In this document: one piece after another, positions 1 through 8,365 of the stretch
How positions within the stretch are numbered: position 1 is the stretch's first letter
Layout: each line of letters starts with the position of its first letter
From: Mesobacillus jeotgali
GTDB lineage: Bacteria; Bacillota; Bacilli; Bacillales; Cytobacillaceae
DNA: 64,000 nucleotides
Direction of reading: 5' to 3'
Assembly (NCBI RefSeq): GCF_002874535.1
Contig: NZ_CP025025.1
Coordinates: forward strand, 713,839 to 777,838
Translations under genes and position numbers: made by a program
The notes under the pieces: generated by a model
Told to the model about the DNA's origin: nothing
The model's database searches: none
What the model saw: the letters and a program-made list of their open reading frames with translations, nothing else

Positions 1-762
1 GAATTGGGCTGCCTCAGGGCTTCGTACTGTCCATGACTGAATCTCCATTCCAAGACTGTGGACCTTATCGACCAGTTCCATTGTGACGAGTCCGTAGCTT
101 GGGTTGAAGAAATCAGCGTATGCTGCGAATTCCTGAAGTGCAGCATCCGTTGTATGGGAACTTGAATAGGTTAAAACACCAATCGGAACTTCCGGTAGCA
201 GGGCATCCATTTTTTGCATTGATTCAAAGTTAAAGGACTGGATAATAATCTTGTCGTTCTGCGGCTTATCCAGATTTCTCGTCTTTAATTCCTCTGCCAC
301 AGTTTCTTCGATTCCGGGATAAAGCTGAGGTGCCTTCAATTCTATCAAAATACCGATTTTACCATGGTAACGGTCGAGTATTTCTTCGAAGGTAGGGATT
401 TTTTCTCCAGCAAATTGTTCACCCTTAAAGCTACCCGCATCCAGACTTCGCAGTTCTTCAAGTGTCAGGTCGCCTACTTTGCCAGTGCCATCTGTTGTCC
501 GATCAACAGTTGTGTCATGAATGACAACCAATTCACCATCCTTGCTGCGCTGAACATCGATTTCAATGTAATCAGCCTTCATTTCCAGCCCCTTATCAAA
601 TGCAGCGATTGTGTTTTCTGGTGCATAACCTGCAGCCCCGCGGTGGGCGACAGTGTCAAACTGCCTCAATTCACCAGTGGTAGGTTCAGCAGCAAACGCC
701 TGCTGGAAAGGGCTAAGCATGAGGGTTAAGGCAACTCCAGTTCCGATTAATGTTTTCTTCAT
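1..762 (-). CDS. Glycerophosphodiester phosphodiesterase, secreted (C-terminus cut by window edge)
   Basis: Hydrolyses glycerophosphodiesters to glycerol-3-phosphate and an alcohol, probably outside the membrane. The ATG at 762 follows an AGAGGAG ribosome site. It opens a signal peptide (MKKTLIG..., hydrophobic core, AFA/AE cleavage-like site near residue 25). Next come the GDPD hallmarks HRGAAGYAPENT (catalytic His-Arg) and EIDVQRSKDGELVVIHD (metal-binding Glu/Asp and the second His), then DGTGKVGDLTLEEL and IGILIELKAP. About 254 residues are present and the frame is open at base 1, so the end lies outside the window. It resembles GlpQ-type enzymes, but the substrate cannot be read from the sequence. 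Confidence 0.9.
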   Translation of the reverse strand, partial: MKKTLIGTGVALTLMLSPFQQAFAAEPTTGELRQFDTVAHRGAAGYAPENTIAAFDKGLEMKADYIEIDVQRSKDGELVVIHDTTVDRTTDGTGKVGDLTLEELRSLDAGSFKGEQFAGEKIPTFEEILDRYHGKIGILIELKAPQLYPGIEETVAEELKTRNLDKPQNDKIIIQSFNFESMQKMDALLPEVPIGVLTYSSSHTTDAALQEFAAYADFFNPSYGLVTMELVDKVHSLGMEIQSWTVRSPEAAQF

Positions 763-918
763 TTCTCCATCTCCTCTGCATAATTTATGTAACAATGATA
801 GATTAACGGAGAAATGTTTAGAGCCCGTGTCATTTCTGTATGAAGAGAGTAATGGAATTATAAATTTATTCAGTTATATTTTCTTAGTTTCCTTTACATT
901 TGGATGAGTAATTTTTGC

Positions 919-1365
919 CTATATTTCAACCCTCATGAATTTGCTGACGTCTTTGAAGCCTAGCTTTTCGTATAAACGAATTGCTTTCTCGTTAAATGAA
1001 AAGACATTCAGGCGGACATCGTTATATCCAAGGTGCTTAAATTCTACCAGGCTTTGTTCAATCAAGGATTTTGCGACACCATTCTGCCTGTAAAACTGTT
1101 TTACATAAACATCACTGATCCAGCCGATCTCCTTCTGGGTGAACCAGTCCAGGCTGCGGTCCACCAGTACCCAGCCAATCAAAGACTTCTGAGTTCGCGC
1201 AACAAGAAAATAAGCACCCTGGTCTAGGGAATTCTTATAAGCTTCTATCATCTCTTCTTGGTTATTATCTGCCTGTATCCCCGTAGCTTCGGCCCTATTC
1301 ACACCCGCCATGCTAAAAATCTCTTGCAATTCAAGCTCCGTTGCTTTGCCGTATTCTATTTCCAT
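919..1365 (-). CDS. GNAT family N-acetyltransferase
   Basis: Predicted cytoplasmic acetyl-CoA-dependent acetyltransferase of 148 residues, a normal length for a single GNAT domain. The acetyl-CoA-binding motif A is visible as YRQNGVAKSLIEQ after the IGWISDVYVK strand. The C-terminal NEKAIRLYEKLGFKDV is the usual motif B ending. The ATG at 1365 has an AGGTGATCAA ribosome site. It is a single gene; the neighbouring phosphodiesterase lies downstream on the same strand after about 155 empty bases. The acceptor substrate is unknown. Confidence 0.8.
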   Translation of the reverse strand: MEIEYGKATELELQEIFSMAGVNRAEATGIQADNNQEEMIEAYKNSLDQGAYFLVARTQKSLIGWVLVDRSLDWFTQKEIGWISDVYVKQFYRQNGVAKSLIEQSLVEFKHLGYNDVRLNVFSFNEKAIRLYEKLGFKDVSKFMRVEI

Positions 1366-1431
1366 TTGATCACCTGTTATTATTAGAATATTAAAACTAA
1401 AACCAATATTACGAGTTTAAAAGGTATATAT

Positions 1432-1447
1432 CTATAGTTAACTATAG
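1432..1447. promoter_or_regulatory. 16-bp perfect palindrome upstream of pcp
   Basis: CTATAGTTAACTATAG is its own reverse complement and lies about 55 bp before the pcp start. Each half contains a TATAGT that could serve as a -10 element, so a bound repressor would block the promoter. The regulator is unknown; none is encoded next to the operon. Confidence 0.45.
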
Positions 1448-1501
1448 TAAAATTTTTAATACATCCAATTTAAATTTAAACCGAGAAACGGGGTCTTCTA
1501 T

Positions 1502-2134
1502 ATGAAAATTCTAATATCCGGCTTTGAGCCGTTTGGCAAAATGAAGATTAATCCTACTGAGGAATTGTTGCTGGAAGCGGAGAAGTTTGAGATAGAGAAT
1601 GTTGAAATCTCAACAATCCTTTTGCCGGTCAATTATGATGAGTGTGCGGAAGAGTTGATTAGAAAGATGGACGATTTCCAGCCTGATGTGGTGATTTCCT
1701 GTGGTCTGGCAGCAGGCAGGACGGCGATTACTCCGGAGCGGATCGGAATCAATATCAAGGATACAGGTTCAGGTGATCCTTACCCAGATAATAAAGGCCA
1801 GATCCCCACAGATGAAATGATCGATGAGGATGGCCCCGACGGCTTGTTCGCTACTCTGCCCAATCGTCTGATTGAGAAGAATCTGAAGGAGATGGATATT
1901 CCTGCTGCTGTGTCAAACAGTGCCGGTACATTTATCTGCAATAACACCCTATATGCTGTTTTAAATCATATCCGGAAAAACAATCTGCACATCAAGGCTG
2001 GATTTATCCACTTTCCTGCATCGACAAAAATGTCAGCCATCAATCCCTCACTGCCGTCATTGCCCCAGGAAACAATGGCCGAGGCACTGAAGGTAATTGT
2101 TGAAACGTGTGTCACGGTTGGAGTGCGACAATAA
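1502..2134 (+). CDS. pcp: Pyroglutamyl-peptidase I
   Basis: Cysteine peptidase (family C15) that removes N-terminal pyroglutamate (5-oxoproline) from peptides in the cytoplasm. The 210 residues match the family's usual length of about 215. The catalytic triad is readable: Glu79 (ITPERIGIN), Cys146 (SAGTFICNN) and His170 (GFIHFPAS). The N-terminal ILISGFEPFG is the family signature. The start has a modest GGGG site. It lies just upstream of pxpBAC, whose product opens the released 5-oxoproline to glutamate, so the four genes form one salvage route. A terminator hairpin separates it from pxpB. Confidence 0.96.
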   Translation: MKILISGFEPFGKMKINPTEELLLEAEKFEIENVEISTILLPVNYDECAEELIRKMDDFQPDVVISCGLAAGRTAITPERIGINIKDTGSGDPYPDNKGQIPTDEMIDEDGPDGLFATLPNRLIEKNLKEMDIPAAVSNSAGTFICNNTLYAVLNHIRKNNLHIKAGFIHFPASTKMSAINPSLPSLPQETMAEALKVIVETCVTVGVRQ

Positions 2135-2140
2135 AAGGTG

Positions 2141-2170
2141 ATGCCAGATGTAACATGTCTGGCATTTTTT
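2141..2170 (+). terminator. Intrinsic terminator between pcp and pxpB
   Basis: ATGCCAGA and TCTGGCAT form an 8-bp stem with a 9-nt loop, followed by a T run. It ends about 15 bp before pxpB, leaving no room for a promoter, so pxpBAC expression would need readthrough or a promoter inside pcp. Confidence 0.85.
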
Positions 2171-2184
2171 AAAGGAGAGAAAGA

Positions 2185-2901
2185 ATGATGTATGCAATCT
2201 CGCCGCTGGGTGATTTAGCTGTAGTTTTGTCATTCAGTAATGAAATTAATGAAAAAACGAACAGGCAAATACAGCTTTTCGTCAGCAAACTGGAAAAAGA
2301 AAAGATTAGAGGCATCATAGAATGGGTTCCTGCCTATACGTCTCTGACGATATATTATCAACCTGAGATCATCCCTTATGATTCACTAAAAGCAGAGCTT
2401 GAAAGACTCGGTATGTCACCGGGGCAAACTAAAACAGACAGGCCGCTTGTCTATGAAATCCCGGTTTGTTATGGCGGAGAATTCGGCCAGGATTTGGCTT
2501 ATGTCGCTGATTATCATGGCCTGGAAGAGCAGGAAGTCATCAATCTTCACGCAAACAGGGAATACCTCATCTATATGATGGGATTCATGCCTGGGTTTCC
2601 TTATCTCGGAGGCTTGCCTGAAAAGCTGGCAGTGCCGAGGCTTGAGATGCCAAGGCAAAATGTGATGCCAGGTGCTGTCGGGATTGGCGGGAATCAAACA
2701 GGGATTTATCCTGCAGACGTTCCTTCAGGATGGAGGATTATTGGTACGACTCCTGTTACCTTGTTTTCTCCGGAGAAGGAGAATCCGTTCCTGTTGAGTT
2801 CTGGTCATTATATTAAATTTGTGCCAATCAGTGAGGAGCAATTTTTAACGATAAAACAAGTGGGCGATGCATACCAGGTAAACAGGTTAGAAAAGAGGTG
2901 A
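2185..2901 (+). CDS. pxpB: 5-oxoprolinase subunit PxpB
   Basis: Subunit of the ATP-dependent 5-oxoprolinase PxpABC, which converts 5-oxoproline to L-glutamate. The 238 residues carry the allophanate-hydrolase subunit 1 / KipI fold. Visible signatures are [16 protein letters not shown] at the start, and [17 protein letters not shown] plus [14 protein letters not shown] in the C-terminal half. The ATG at 2185 follows AAAGGAGAG; a second ATG at 2188 is equally possible. It overlaps pxpA at its 3' end. In B. subtilis the homologue KipI also inhibits kinase KinA; no kip regulator is present here. Confidence 0.95.
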   Translation: MMYAISPLGDLAVVLSFSNEINEKTNRQIQLFVSKLEKEKIRGIIEWVPAYTSLTIYYQPEIIPYDSLKAELERLGMSPGQTKTDRPLVYEIPVCYGGEFGQDLAYVADYHGLEEQEVINLHANREYLIYMMGFMPGFPYLGGLPEKLAVPRLEMPRQNVMPGAVGIGGNQTGIYPADVPSGWRIIGTTPVTLFSPEKENPFLLSSGHYIKFVPISEEQFLTIKQVGDAYQVNRLEKR

Positions 2902-2906
2902 GGGAA

Positions 2907-3674
2907 GTGTTGTTTGTTGATCTTAACTGTGATTTAGGTGAAAGCTTCGGATTATTTAAAATTGGCAATGATAGTGAAGTGCTAAAGCATATTACTTCTG
3001 CAAACATCGCCTGCGGCTATCATGCAGGCGACCATAATGTCATGATGGAAACGGTGAAAATGGCAGAAGCACATGGAGTGAGGATTGGCGCACACCCTGG
3101 CTTTCCAGATCTGCATGGTTTCGGCAGGAGAGAAATGAAGCTGAGTGCTGAGGAGATCTACAATCTGACTGTTTACCAGATTGGCGCTCTTTCTGCAGCA
3201 ACAAAAGCTTGCGGTACAAAAGTTGTTCATGTAAAACCTCATGGCGCGCTGTACAATATGGCTGCGAAGGATAAATCAATCGCGGATGCTGTTGCGTGTG
3301 CAGTGGCAGATGTCAATCCTGCTCTTGTTTTATTCGGTCTCGCAGGCAGCTCGCTAGTGAAAGCTGGAAAGGAACATGGCCTGCAGGTGGCCGAAGAAGT
3401 GTTTGCTGACCGAACCTATCAGCCTGATGGCTCGTTGACGCCCCGTTCACATACAAACGCGATCATTCACGATCCTGAAATAGCAATCAACAGGGTGATC
3501 CGGATGGTACGTGAAGGAAGAGTTGAGGCAGTTGACGGGACAGACATTGAAATCAAGGCAGACACAATTTGCATCCATGGAGATGAACCTAGGGCACTCG
3601 ACTTTGCAGTTAAATTGAATGAGGCATTAAAGGCTGAAGGAATAGAAGTCGGCAGAGGTTGGGATTCTCCATGA
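2907..3674 (+). CDS. pxpA: 5-oxoprolinase subunit PxpA
   Basis: Subunit of 5-oxoprolinase, LamB/YcsF family. The signature [13 protein letters not shown] begins the protein, followed by [13 protein letters not shown] and [16 protein letters not shown], which supply the conserved acidic and histidine residues, then [10 protein letters not shown] chose GTG 2907 because GAGGTG lies 6 nt upstream and it gives 255 residues, close to the B. subtilis protein. GTG 2898 (GTGA overlap with pxpB) and TTG 2910 remain possible. The 3' end overlaps pxpC in an ATGA, indicating translational coupling. Confidence 0.95.
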   Translation: MLFVDLNCDLGESFGLFKIGNDSEVLKHITSANIACGYHAGDHNVMMETVKMAEAHGVRIGAHPGFPDLHGFGRREMKLSAEEIYNLTVYQIGALSAATKACGTKVVHVKPHGALYNMAAKDKSIADAVACAVADVNPALVLFGLAGSSLVKAGKEHGLQVAEEVFADRTYQPDGSLTPRSHTNAIIHDPEIAINRVIRMVREGRVEAVDGTDIEIKADTICIHGDEPRALDFAVKLNEALKAEGIEVGRGWDSP

Positions 3675-4612
3675 CGGAACCCTTGTTAAAAGTCTTAAAA
3701 CCGGGCCTGCAGACAACAGTACAGGATTTAGGCAGAACAGGTTATCAGCAGTATGGCATCAGTCCTTCTGGAGCGCTGGATTCCTATTCTTTGCAAATGG
3801 CCAATCTCCTGGTCGGGAATCCTCTTTATGAAGCAGGGCTGGAAGTTACGATGATGGGACCTAGTCTTGGAGCATTGAAGGATGTGTCGATGGCCATTTG
3901 CGGCGGGAATCTGCAGCCAATGGTGAACAAGAAAAAAGTATCGATGTGGAAAAGCTTTGTTTTTAGAAAAGGAGATATTCTGTCATTCGGTAAAGTGGAA
4001 AGCGGGGCAAGGGCGTACATTGGCTTTGCCGGTGGAATTGATGTCCCGCTCGTGCTAGGCAGCAAGTCCACATTTATCAATGGCACGATGGGCGGTTTTA
4101 ATGGCCGGGCACTAGATGCAGGAGATATTGTACAGGGAATGCCTTTTGTCCGGAAAAATCGCTTTTTACATAAAGACTTTATTCCTGAATATCATGCCCA
4201 GATTGAAATACGGGTGATTCTCGGCCCTCATCTGGAAAAATTTCATCCTGATGCCATCAAGCGATTTTTATCAAATGAATACACGATATCACCCCAGTCA
4301 AACAGGATGGGCTATCGCCTTGCAGGCCCAGAACTTAACCACATTGACGGAGCTGATATTATTTCTGATGCTATTCCGGCAGGAGGAATCCAGGTACCTT
4401 CTAACGGGCAGCCAATCATTTTGCTGGCAGAACGACAGACGACAGGCGGCTACGCAAGGATTGCCACAGTGATTTCTGTCGATCTTCCTCTGCTTGCCCA
4501 GGCGATGCCTGGAACAAAAATCCGCTTTGCTGGAATCACCATTGAAGAAGCGCAAGAGCTTTATCGGAAGCAGAGAAAACTTTTCAAAGTCCTTTCTATT
4601 GTTTCTAGCTAA
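3671..4612 (+). CDS. pxpC: 5-oxoprolinase subunit PxpC
   Basis: Biotin-dependent carboxyltransferase-like (allophanate hydrolase subunit 2, KipA) subunit that works with PxpB and PxpA. The N-terminal [20 protein letters not shown] and the [20 protein letters not shown] block are family hallmarks. [10 protein letters not shown] and the [20 protein letters not shown] block follow. The ATG at 3671 overlaps the pxpA stop as ATGA; a TTG 12 bp earlier is in frame but less likely. It has 313 residues and is the last gene of the operon, with a terminator 15 bp downstream. Confidence 0.95.
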   Translation: MTEPLLKVLKPGLQTTVQDLGRTGYQQYGISPSGALDSYSLQMANLLVGNPLYEAGLEVTMMGPSLGALKDVSMAICGGNLQPMVNKKKVSMWKSFVFRKGDILSFGKVESGARAYIGFAGGIDVPLVLGSKSTFINGTMGGFNGRALDAGDIVQGMPFVRKNRFLHKDFIPEYHAQIEIRVILGPHLEKFHPDAIKRFLSNEYTISPQSNRMGYRLAGPELNHIDGADIISDAIPAGGIQVPSNGQPIILLAERQTTGGYARIATVISVDLPLLAQAMPGTKIRFAGITIEEAQELYRKQRKLFKVLSIVSS

Positions 4613-4626
4613 CTAACCTTTTAGTG

Positions 4627-4656
4627 AGACCTGACTATTCTGTATCAGGTCTTTTT
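4627..4656 (+). terminator. Terminator of pxpBAC
   Basis: AGACCTGA pairs with TCAGGTCT across a 10-nt loop, followed by TTTTT. Confidence 0.85.
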
Positions 4657-4722
4657 GAATTGTATAAAAACTCTTCGGCTGGAAATAACTGATAAAATCA
4701 GTATTTTCGGGGAGAGGGAAGC

Positions 4723-5238
4723 ATGTATCTGTTATTGGTGATAGCAGTCTGGATTTTTTTCGCTTATAAATTTGTTGATTGGTCACAATTGAAAAAGCAA
4801 TACTCAACTATTCTATTTTTTATGATGGTGAACCTGCTGTACAACACACTTTACTATAATCACACTTTATGGGCATTCCGAGGAATAACAGCTGATTGGC
4901 TAAACCACTCGATTATCAACATTGCATTCACATTTTTGATTTGTCCGGTCGGATTGATCATTTATCTGCAGCGGTTTCCGTCAACAAGAAGGAACCAGCT
5001 TATTTATGTCGGCATATGGGTAACCTTTTACACAATCATTGAGGCTTTATTCGCGCATAGAGGGATGTTTGTTTACGACAATGGGTGGAACAGCTGGCAC
5101 AACATCTGGCTGAATTTGATTTTATTCGTGGTCCTGTGGATACATTATCGGAAACCTGTGACTGCATGGATCATTTCTATCCCGCTAGCGGTTATTTTCT
5201 ATTTGTTTTTTCCATTCCCGCTGGACAGCCTAAAGTAA
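4723..5238 (+). CDS. CBO0543-type integral membrane protein
   Basis: 171 residues with about five hydrophobic helices and almost no soluble part. It resembles the uncharacterised CBO0543 family of Firmicute membrane proteins, with a short N-terminal helix, NHSIINIAFTFLICP in the middle and a helical C-terminus ending FPFPLDSLK. The ATG at 4723 follows GGGGAGAGGG. A tiny membrane-protein gene starts 16 bp downstream and is probably co-transcribed. No function is known. Confidence 0.7.
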   Translation: MYLLLVIAVWIFFAYKFVDWSQLKKQYSTILFFMMVNLLYNTLYYNHTLWAFRGITADWLNHSIINIAFTFLICPVGLIIYLQRFPSTRRNQLIYVGIWVTFYTIIEALFAHRGMFVYDNGWNSWHNIWLNLILFVVLWIHYRKPVTAWIISIPLAVIFYLFFPFPLDSLK

Positions 5239-5253
5239 AAGAGGTGGCTTAAT

Positions 5254-5376
5254 TTGTTGATACAGAATGTATTGTCAGCACCTGTGTTTCTCGTTTTGCT
5301 ATTCCTGACTTATATTTCAATGTGGGTGTATATCAGCAGGCATGAGGTAAGAAGGGAAAATAAAGATAAACATTAA
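5254..5376 (+). CDS. Small single-pass membrane protein (40 aa)
   Basis: A 40-residue reading frame starting at TTG 5254 behind an AGAGGTGG ribosome site 8 nt away. Residues 6-27 (VLSAPVFLVLLFLTYISMWV) form one transmembrane helix, followed by a charged tail HEVRRENKDKH. It starts 16 bp after the preceding membrane protein gene, so the two probably form an operon. No family was recognised. Its reality rests on the ribosome site and helix alone. Confidence 0.5.
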   Translation: MLIQNVLSAPVFLVLLFLTYISMWVYISRHEVRRENKDKH

Positions 5377-5649
5377 ACAGGGTATAATTTCAGGAATATA
5401 CTGATGATTTCCCGATTTAGGAATATAAAAAAATCAGGGATATCACGATTCAGGGTGACATATTAAAGGCTAAAAACACGGTGGAAAGATTCCACCGTGT
5501 TTTTAAGTTCCAATTCCCTCACCACGAGGGAGGGAATGATATATTTTGTAGCCAGCGTTGACTTTATACTAAAATGATACTCGGCTTTCAAAACAGGAAC
5601 CAGTAATATCTATGTTTTATAAAAGTGCGGAAAATTTACGGCGAATGCC
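5377..5649. other. Intergenic region with one terminator, no gene seen
   Basis: AT-rich. It holds the strong hairpin listed at 5472-5505 and a shorter imperfect inverted repeat (TTCCCTC/GAGGGA) around 5513-5536. No supported reading frame on either strand. Confidence 0.6.
5472..5505. terminator. Bidirectional terminator
   Basis: AAACACGGTGGA and TCCACCGTGTTT form a 12-bp stem with A-tract and T-tract flanks. It serves the small membrane-protein operon (+) and the RQC-type gene (-). Confidence 0.85.
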
Positions 5650-6216
5650 TTAATCAATAACTCGCACTACGTCATTGCCGCAATTTTTGCATTTTCCTTC
5701 GAGCACAACGCTGTCGCGGAACCCCTTGATGACATATTTCTCAATTTGCACGGTGTCCCTGCAATGTCCGCAAAAAACGTTCCGGACGAGCATCTGGCGG
5801 ATGTCGGCAGGAATCATAAGCCATTTTTTATTTGCCTCAAAAGAGCCTGTTTCATCTGTGTTCTGCGGGCTGCGTGAGATACCTCTGTCCAGTCTCTGTA
5901 TGACTTCGCGGATTCTTTCTGGAATAGGTTTGAAATCCTCTAGCTCCCGCCATTCTATAAGGATGTCAATCAGTTCCTTGCTGTCTCTCTCTTCAATGAG
6001 ATAAAGCAGATCCATTTTTAATTCAGGTTGCTGGTCAAGGATGAAATGCACATACTCATATCTCCCAAATTCAGCAGCCAGCTCTAACTCAGTGTATATA
6101 CTGTCTGCCAGTTCGTCTTTTACCAAGTCCCAGCCTTTGTCTGTATACATAAGCACGGAGAGCTTTTCGTCTGTTGTAAGGTAGCCATTGGAAATCACCC
6201 ATTCAACCTTCTCCAT
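5650..6216 (-). CDS. RQC-type DNA-binding protein, C-terminal part (after in-frame stop)
   Basis: 188 residues read from ATG 6216. The frame is the direct continuation of the reading frame at 6220-6420; only one TAA codon (6222-6220) and one GTC lie between. The N-terminus, KVEWVISNGYL...LMYTDKGWDLVKDE, is the expected second half of an RQC-type winged helix. A helical middle follows, ending in a zinc ribbon with CGHC and CKNC pairs. The predicted role is DNA or RNA binding of unknown purpose. The start lacks a convincing ribosome site, so this is probably the downstream part of a gene broken by a nonsense codon, unless reinitiation or readthrough occurs. Confidence 0.65.
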   Translation of the reverse strand: MEKVEWVISNGYLTTDEKLSVLMYTDKGWDLVKDELADSIYTELELAAEFGRYEYVHFILDQQPELKMDLLYLIEERDSKELIDILIEWRELEDFKPIPERIREVIQRLDRGISRSPQNTDETGSFEANKKWLMIPADIRQMLVRNVFCGHCRDTVQIEKYVIKGFRDSVVLEGKCKNCGNDVVRVID

Positions 6217-6219
6217 GAC

Positions 6220-6420
6220 TTACTTTTGTTTTATGCCCGCGAATGCGCCGTACATAGGGGAATGGTGGAGATCAGCTGTATAAATCCTCTTATCTTTTGA
6301 ACCGGCGAGAATCTTGCCAAGCAGGCCCTTCCCGCCGTACATAATAATATCGTTGGCAGCTAGCAAAATTGTGGTAAGTTCATCTTCGCTTAATGAATTC
6401 ATCGTATTATTTTTATTCAT
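6220..6420 (-). CDS. RQC-type DNA-binding protein, N-terminal part (ends at in-frame TAA)
   Basis: 66 residues containing IMYGGKGLLGKILAGSKDKR and HHSPMYGAF, which resemble the RQC winged-helix domain of RecQ helicases (GxxxLLxxLxGSKxKK... then xYG). The protein stops at TAA 6220, in the middle of what should be one domain. The following 188 codons continue in the same frame. With the stop read through, the product would be about 255 residues, like stand-alone RQC-minor proteins of Bacillaceae. This is a recent nonsense mutation, a sequencing error or a real split gene. Confidence 0.6.
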   Translation of the reverse strand: MNKNNTMNSLSEDELTTILLAANDIIMYGGKGLLGKILAGSKDKRIYTADLHHSPMYGAFAGIKQK

Positions 6421-6521
6421 CTAAAAAAAACCATTCAACTATTTGTAATGTGTTTATTACACCATACTTCATTCATCCATGTTAGTTTCATCAGTGAATG
6501 TTATTCTAAAAATTTATTGCA

Positions 6522-6537
6522 TTCTAAAAAGTTAGAA
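6522..6537. promoter_or_regulatory. Candidate operator for the downstream HTH regulator
   Basis: TTCTAA-AAAG-TTAGAA is a perfect inverted repeat. Further half-sites lie at 6504-6510 (TTCTAAA) and 6550-6556 (TTAGAAC). They sit just upstream of the winged-helix regulator and MFS gene pair, consistent with autoregulation. Confidence 0.5.
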
Positions 6538-6584
6538 CGTAAAATGGAATTAGAACATATGAATATATTGGAAGGTGAAGCAAT

Positions 6585-7061
6585 GTGGATTATATAAAGA
6601 AAACAATGGACGTGAATCTGGAGCAGCAAAAATTAATTTCGAGCCCTTTGCGCGTAAAAATCATTTATTTGCTTGCAACGAAGTCTATGACCGCAAAGCA
6701 GGTAGCAGATGAACTTGGTAAAACAGCAGGCAGCATTCATTACCACATTCAGCAGCTGTTCAATGGCGGGATTCTTGAGCTTGAAGAAACGAAAGAAAAC
6801 AGGGGCATCATCGAGAAATACTATCGTTCGAAGGCAACTCATTTTAACTTGAAGAATGAGGAAGGTGTTCCGAATTCAGAGTCAGTAATTAGGCAGGCGA
6901 CATATGTATCTTTGACTGAGGAAGACAAAAAGGAACTGCAGGCCGATATTGATTTATTATTCTTGAAATATGTTAAAAAGTCGGCAGAGAAAAGTGAAAA
7001 GGATAAAGTGTCATATGAAATGAATTTTTCCTTAAAAAAGGAGATAGAGGAGGAGAGTTAA
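6585..7061 (+). CDS. ArsR-like winged-helix transcriptional regulator
   Basis: 158 residues. Residues 19-75 (SPLRVKIIYLLATKSMTAKQ, then VADELG and GSIHYHIQQL) form a canonical winged helix-turn-helix of the HTH_20/ArsR type. The C-terminal half is charged and helical. It starts at GTG 6585 with GGAAGGTG upstream. The stop is immediately followed by the MFS exporter start, so the two are co-transcribed. It probably represses the exporter through the TTCTAA/TTAGAA repeats upstream. The ligand is unknown and no metal-binding cysteine cluster is present. Confidence 0.82.
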   Translation: MDYIKKTMDVNLEQQKLISSPLRVKIIYLLATKSMTAKQVADELGKTAGSIHYHIQQLFNGGILELEETKENRGIIEKYYRSKATHFNLKNEEGVPNSESVIRQATYVSLTEEDKKELQADIDLLFLKYVKKSAEKSEKDKVSYEMNFSLKKEIEEES

Positions 7062-8330
7062 TTGGAAAGTGCAATTAAGAAAAATCTTGTCTTGTTCCTG
7101 GTTGGGAAAGTCACCTCTGTTCTTGGTTCATCAATCTATGCTTTTGCAATCGGCCTGTATATCCTGGCGGAAACAGGTTCAAGCCTGAATTTTGCGATTA
7201 CGCTGGTACTCAGCATGCTTCCAAGGATCTTGCTTGCTCCTGTTGCGGGTACACTAAGTGACCGCCTGGACCGCAAAAAAATGATCATCTTCTCGAACTT
7301 TGCGAGTGCTTTCTGGCTTGGCATTATATTGGCTTCCTTCCTGTTTTTTACACAGGAAATCTGGATTTTATATGTGGCAACAACTGGACTGAGCATCATC
7401 AGTACATTTTATTCCATCGCCGTTACCTCATCGATTTACAACATGGTTGGACCTGACCACCTGCAAAGAGCGATGTCACTGAACCAGGCAGCGATTTCCC
7501 TTTCCGCTATTTTGGGGCCGGTGCTTGGCGGAGTCTTCTTTGGCATCATCCATATTCACCTCTTCATGGCATTGAACATACTTACTTTTCTCTTCGCAGC
7601 TTTTGCGAGTATCCTCATAGAATACAACTTATTTTCAAAGAAAGTGCAAGACAAAAAAACAACCCGAATGTCAGAAGACTTGAAACAGGGGATATCGTAT
7701 ATCAAAGCACAGCCCTTTCTCCTCCATCTGGTGATCCTCAGTGTCTGGCTGAACTTCTGGTTTGCAGTCTTTCCGGTAGCCATGCCCTATTTGGTTTTGA
7801 CAGTCAGGGGAATGTCCCCTACCCAGCTTGGAATCATTGAAGGATCATTCTCCGTCGGCATGATGGTCATGGCGCTCATCCTGTCAGCGAAGAAGGAAAT
7901 CAGAAGGAAGGAGCTTTCCATCACAGGGGGGATGGTGCTGCTTTCAGCCGTATTGATGATGATTGGGCTCCCGGCAATTCCACTGTTCATGGGACTATCA
8001 AACATAGTCATCTTCGCCTTTTTGATGAGTATGGTTCTGATTCTGTCAGCCTCCATCATGTTCATCAATACACCAGTGATGGTACTCCTGCAAAAAAACA
8101 CGCCTGACGAGTATCGGGGAAGAGTCATGTCCCTCCTTGAAACCGGATCAAGCGCCATGACCCCTGCAGGATTCATCCTGTTTGGCTTCCTGCTTGAAAA
8201 ATTGCCGGTGTGGCTCCTTCTGGCCGTGTGTGGACTCAGCCTGTTTGCGGTCGTTTTCTACCTTTACCGTGAAAAAATGTTCCTTAAGCTGCTGAGGGAT
8301 GAAGACCAGCCCAGAGCGGCATCAATCTAA
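7062..8330 (+). CDS. MFS transporter, macrolide-efflux-like
   Basis: 422 residues with about 12 transmembrane helices. The loop GTLSDRLDRKKMI between helices 2 and 3 is the MFS motif A (GxLxDRxxRR). The overall pattern matches the MFS_3 / MefA-like drug-efflux group. It starts at TTG 7062 after GAGGAGGAG, directly at the end of the HTH regulator gene, giving a regulator-exporter operon closed by a terminator at 8338. The substrate cannot be deduced. Confidence 0.85.
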   Translation: MESAIKKNLVLFLVGKVTSVLGSSIYAFAIGLYILAETGSSLNFAITLVLSMLPRILLAPVAGTLSDRLDRKKMIIFSNFASAFWLGIILASFLFFTQEIWILYVATTGLSIISTFYSIAVTSSIYNMVGPDHLQRAMSLNQAAISLSAILGPVLGGVFFGIIHIHLFMALNILTFLFAAFASILIEYNLFSKKVQDKKTTRMSEDLKQGISYIKAQPFLLHLVILSVWLNFWFAVFPVAMPYLVLTVRGMSPTQLGIIEGSFSVGMMVMALILSAKKEIRRKELSITGGMVLLSAVLMMIGLPAIPLFMGLSNIVIFAFLMSMVLILSASIMFINTPVMVLLQKNTPDEYRGRVMSLLETGSSAMTPAGFILFGFLLEKLPVWLLLAVCGLSLFAVVFYLYREKMFLKLLRDEDQPRAASI

Positions 8331-8337
8331 AACAAAG

Positions 8338-8365
8338 AGGATGAGGCGGAGTCGCTCATCCTTTT
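8338..8365. terminator. Terminator between convergent MFS and rluF genes
   Basis: AGGATGAG pairs with CTCATCCT over a 9-nt loop, followed by TTTT on the + strand. It overlaps the rluF stop codon. Confidence 0.8.
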
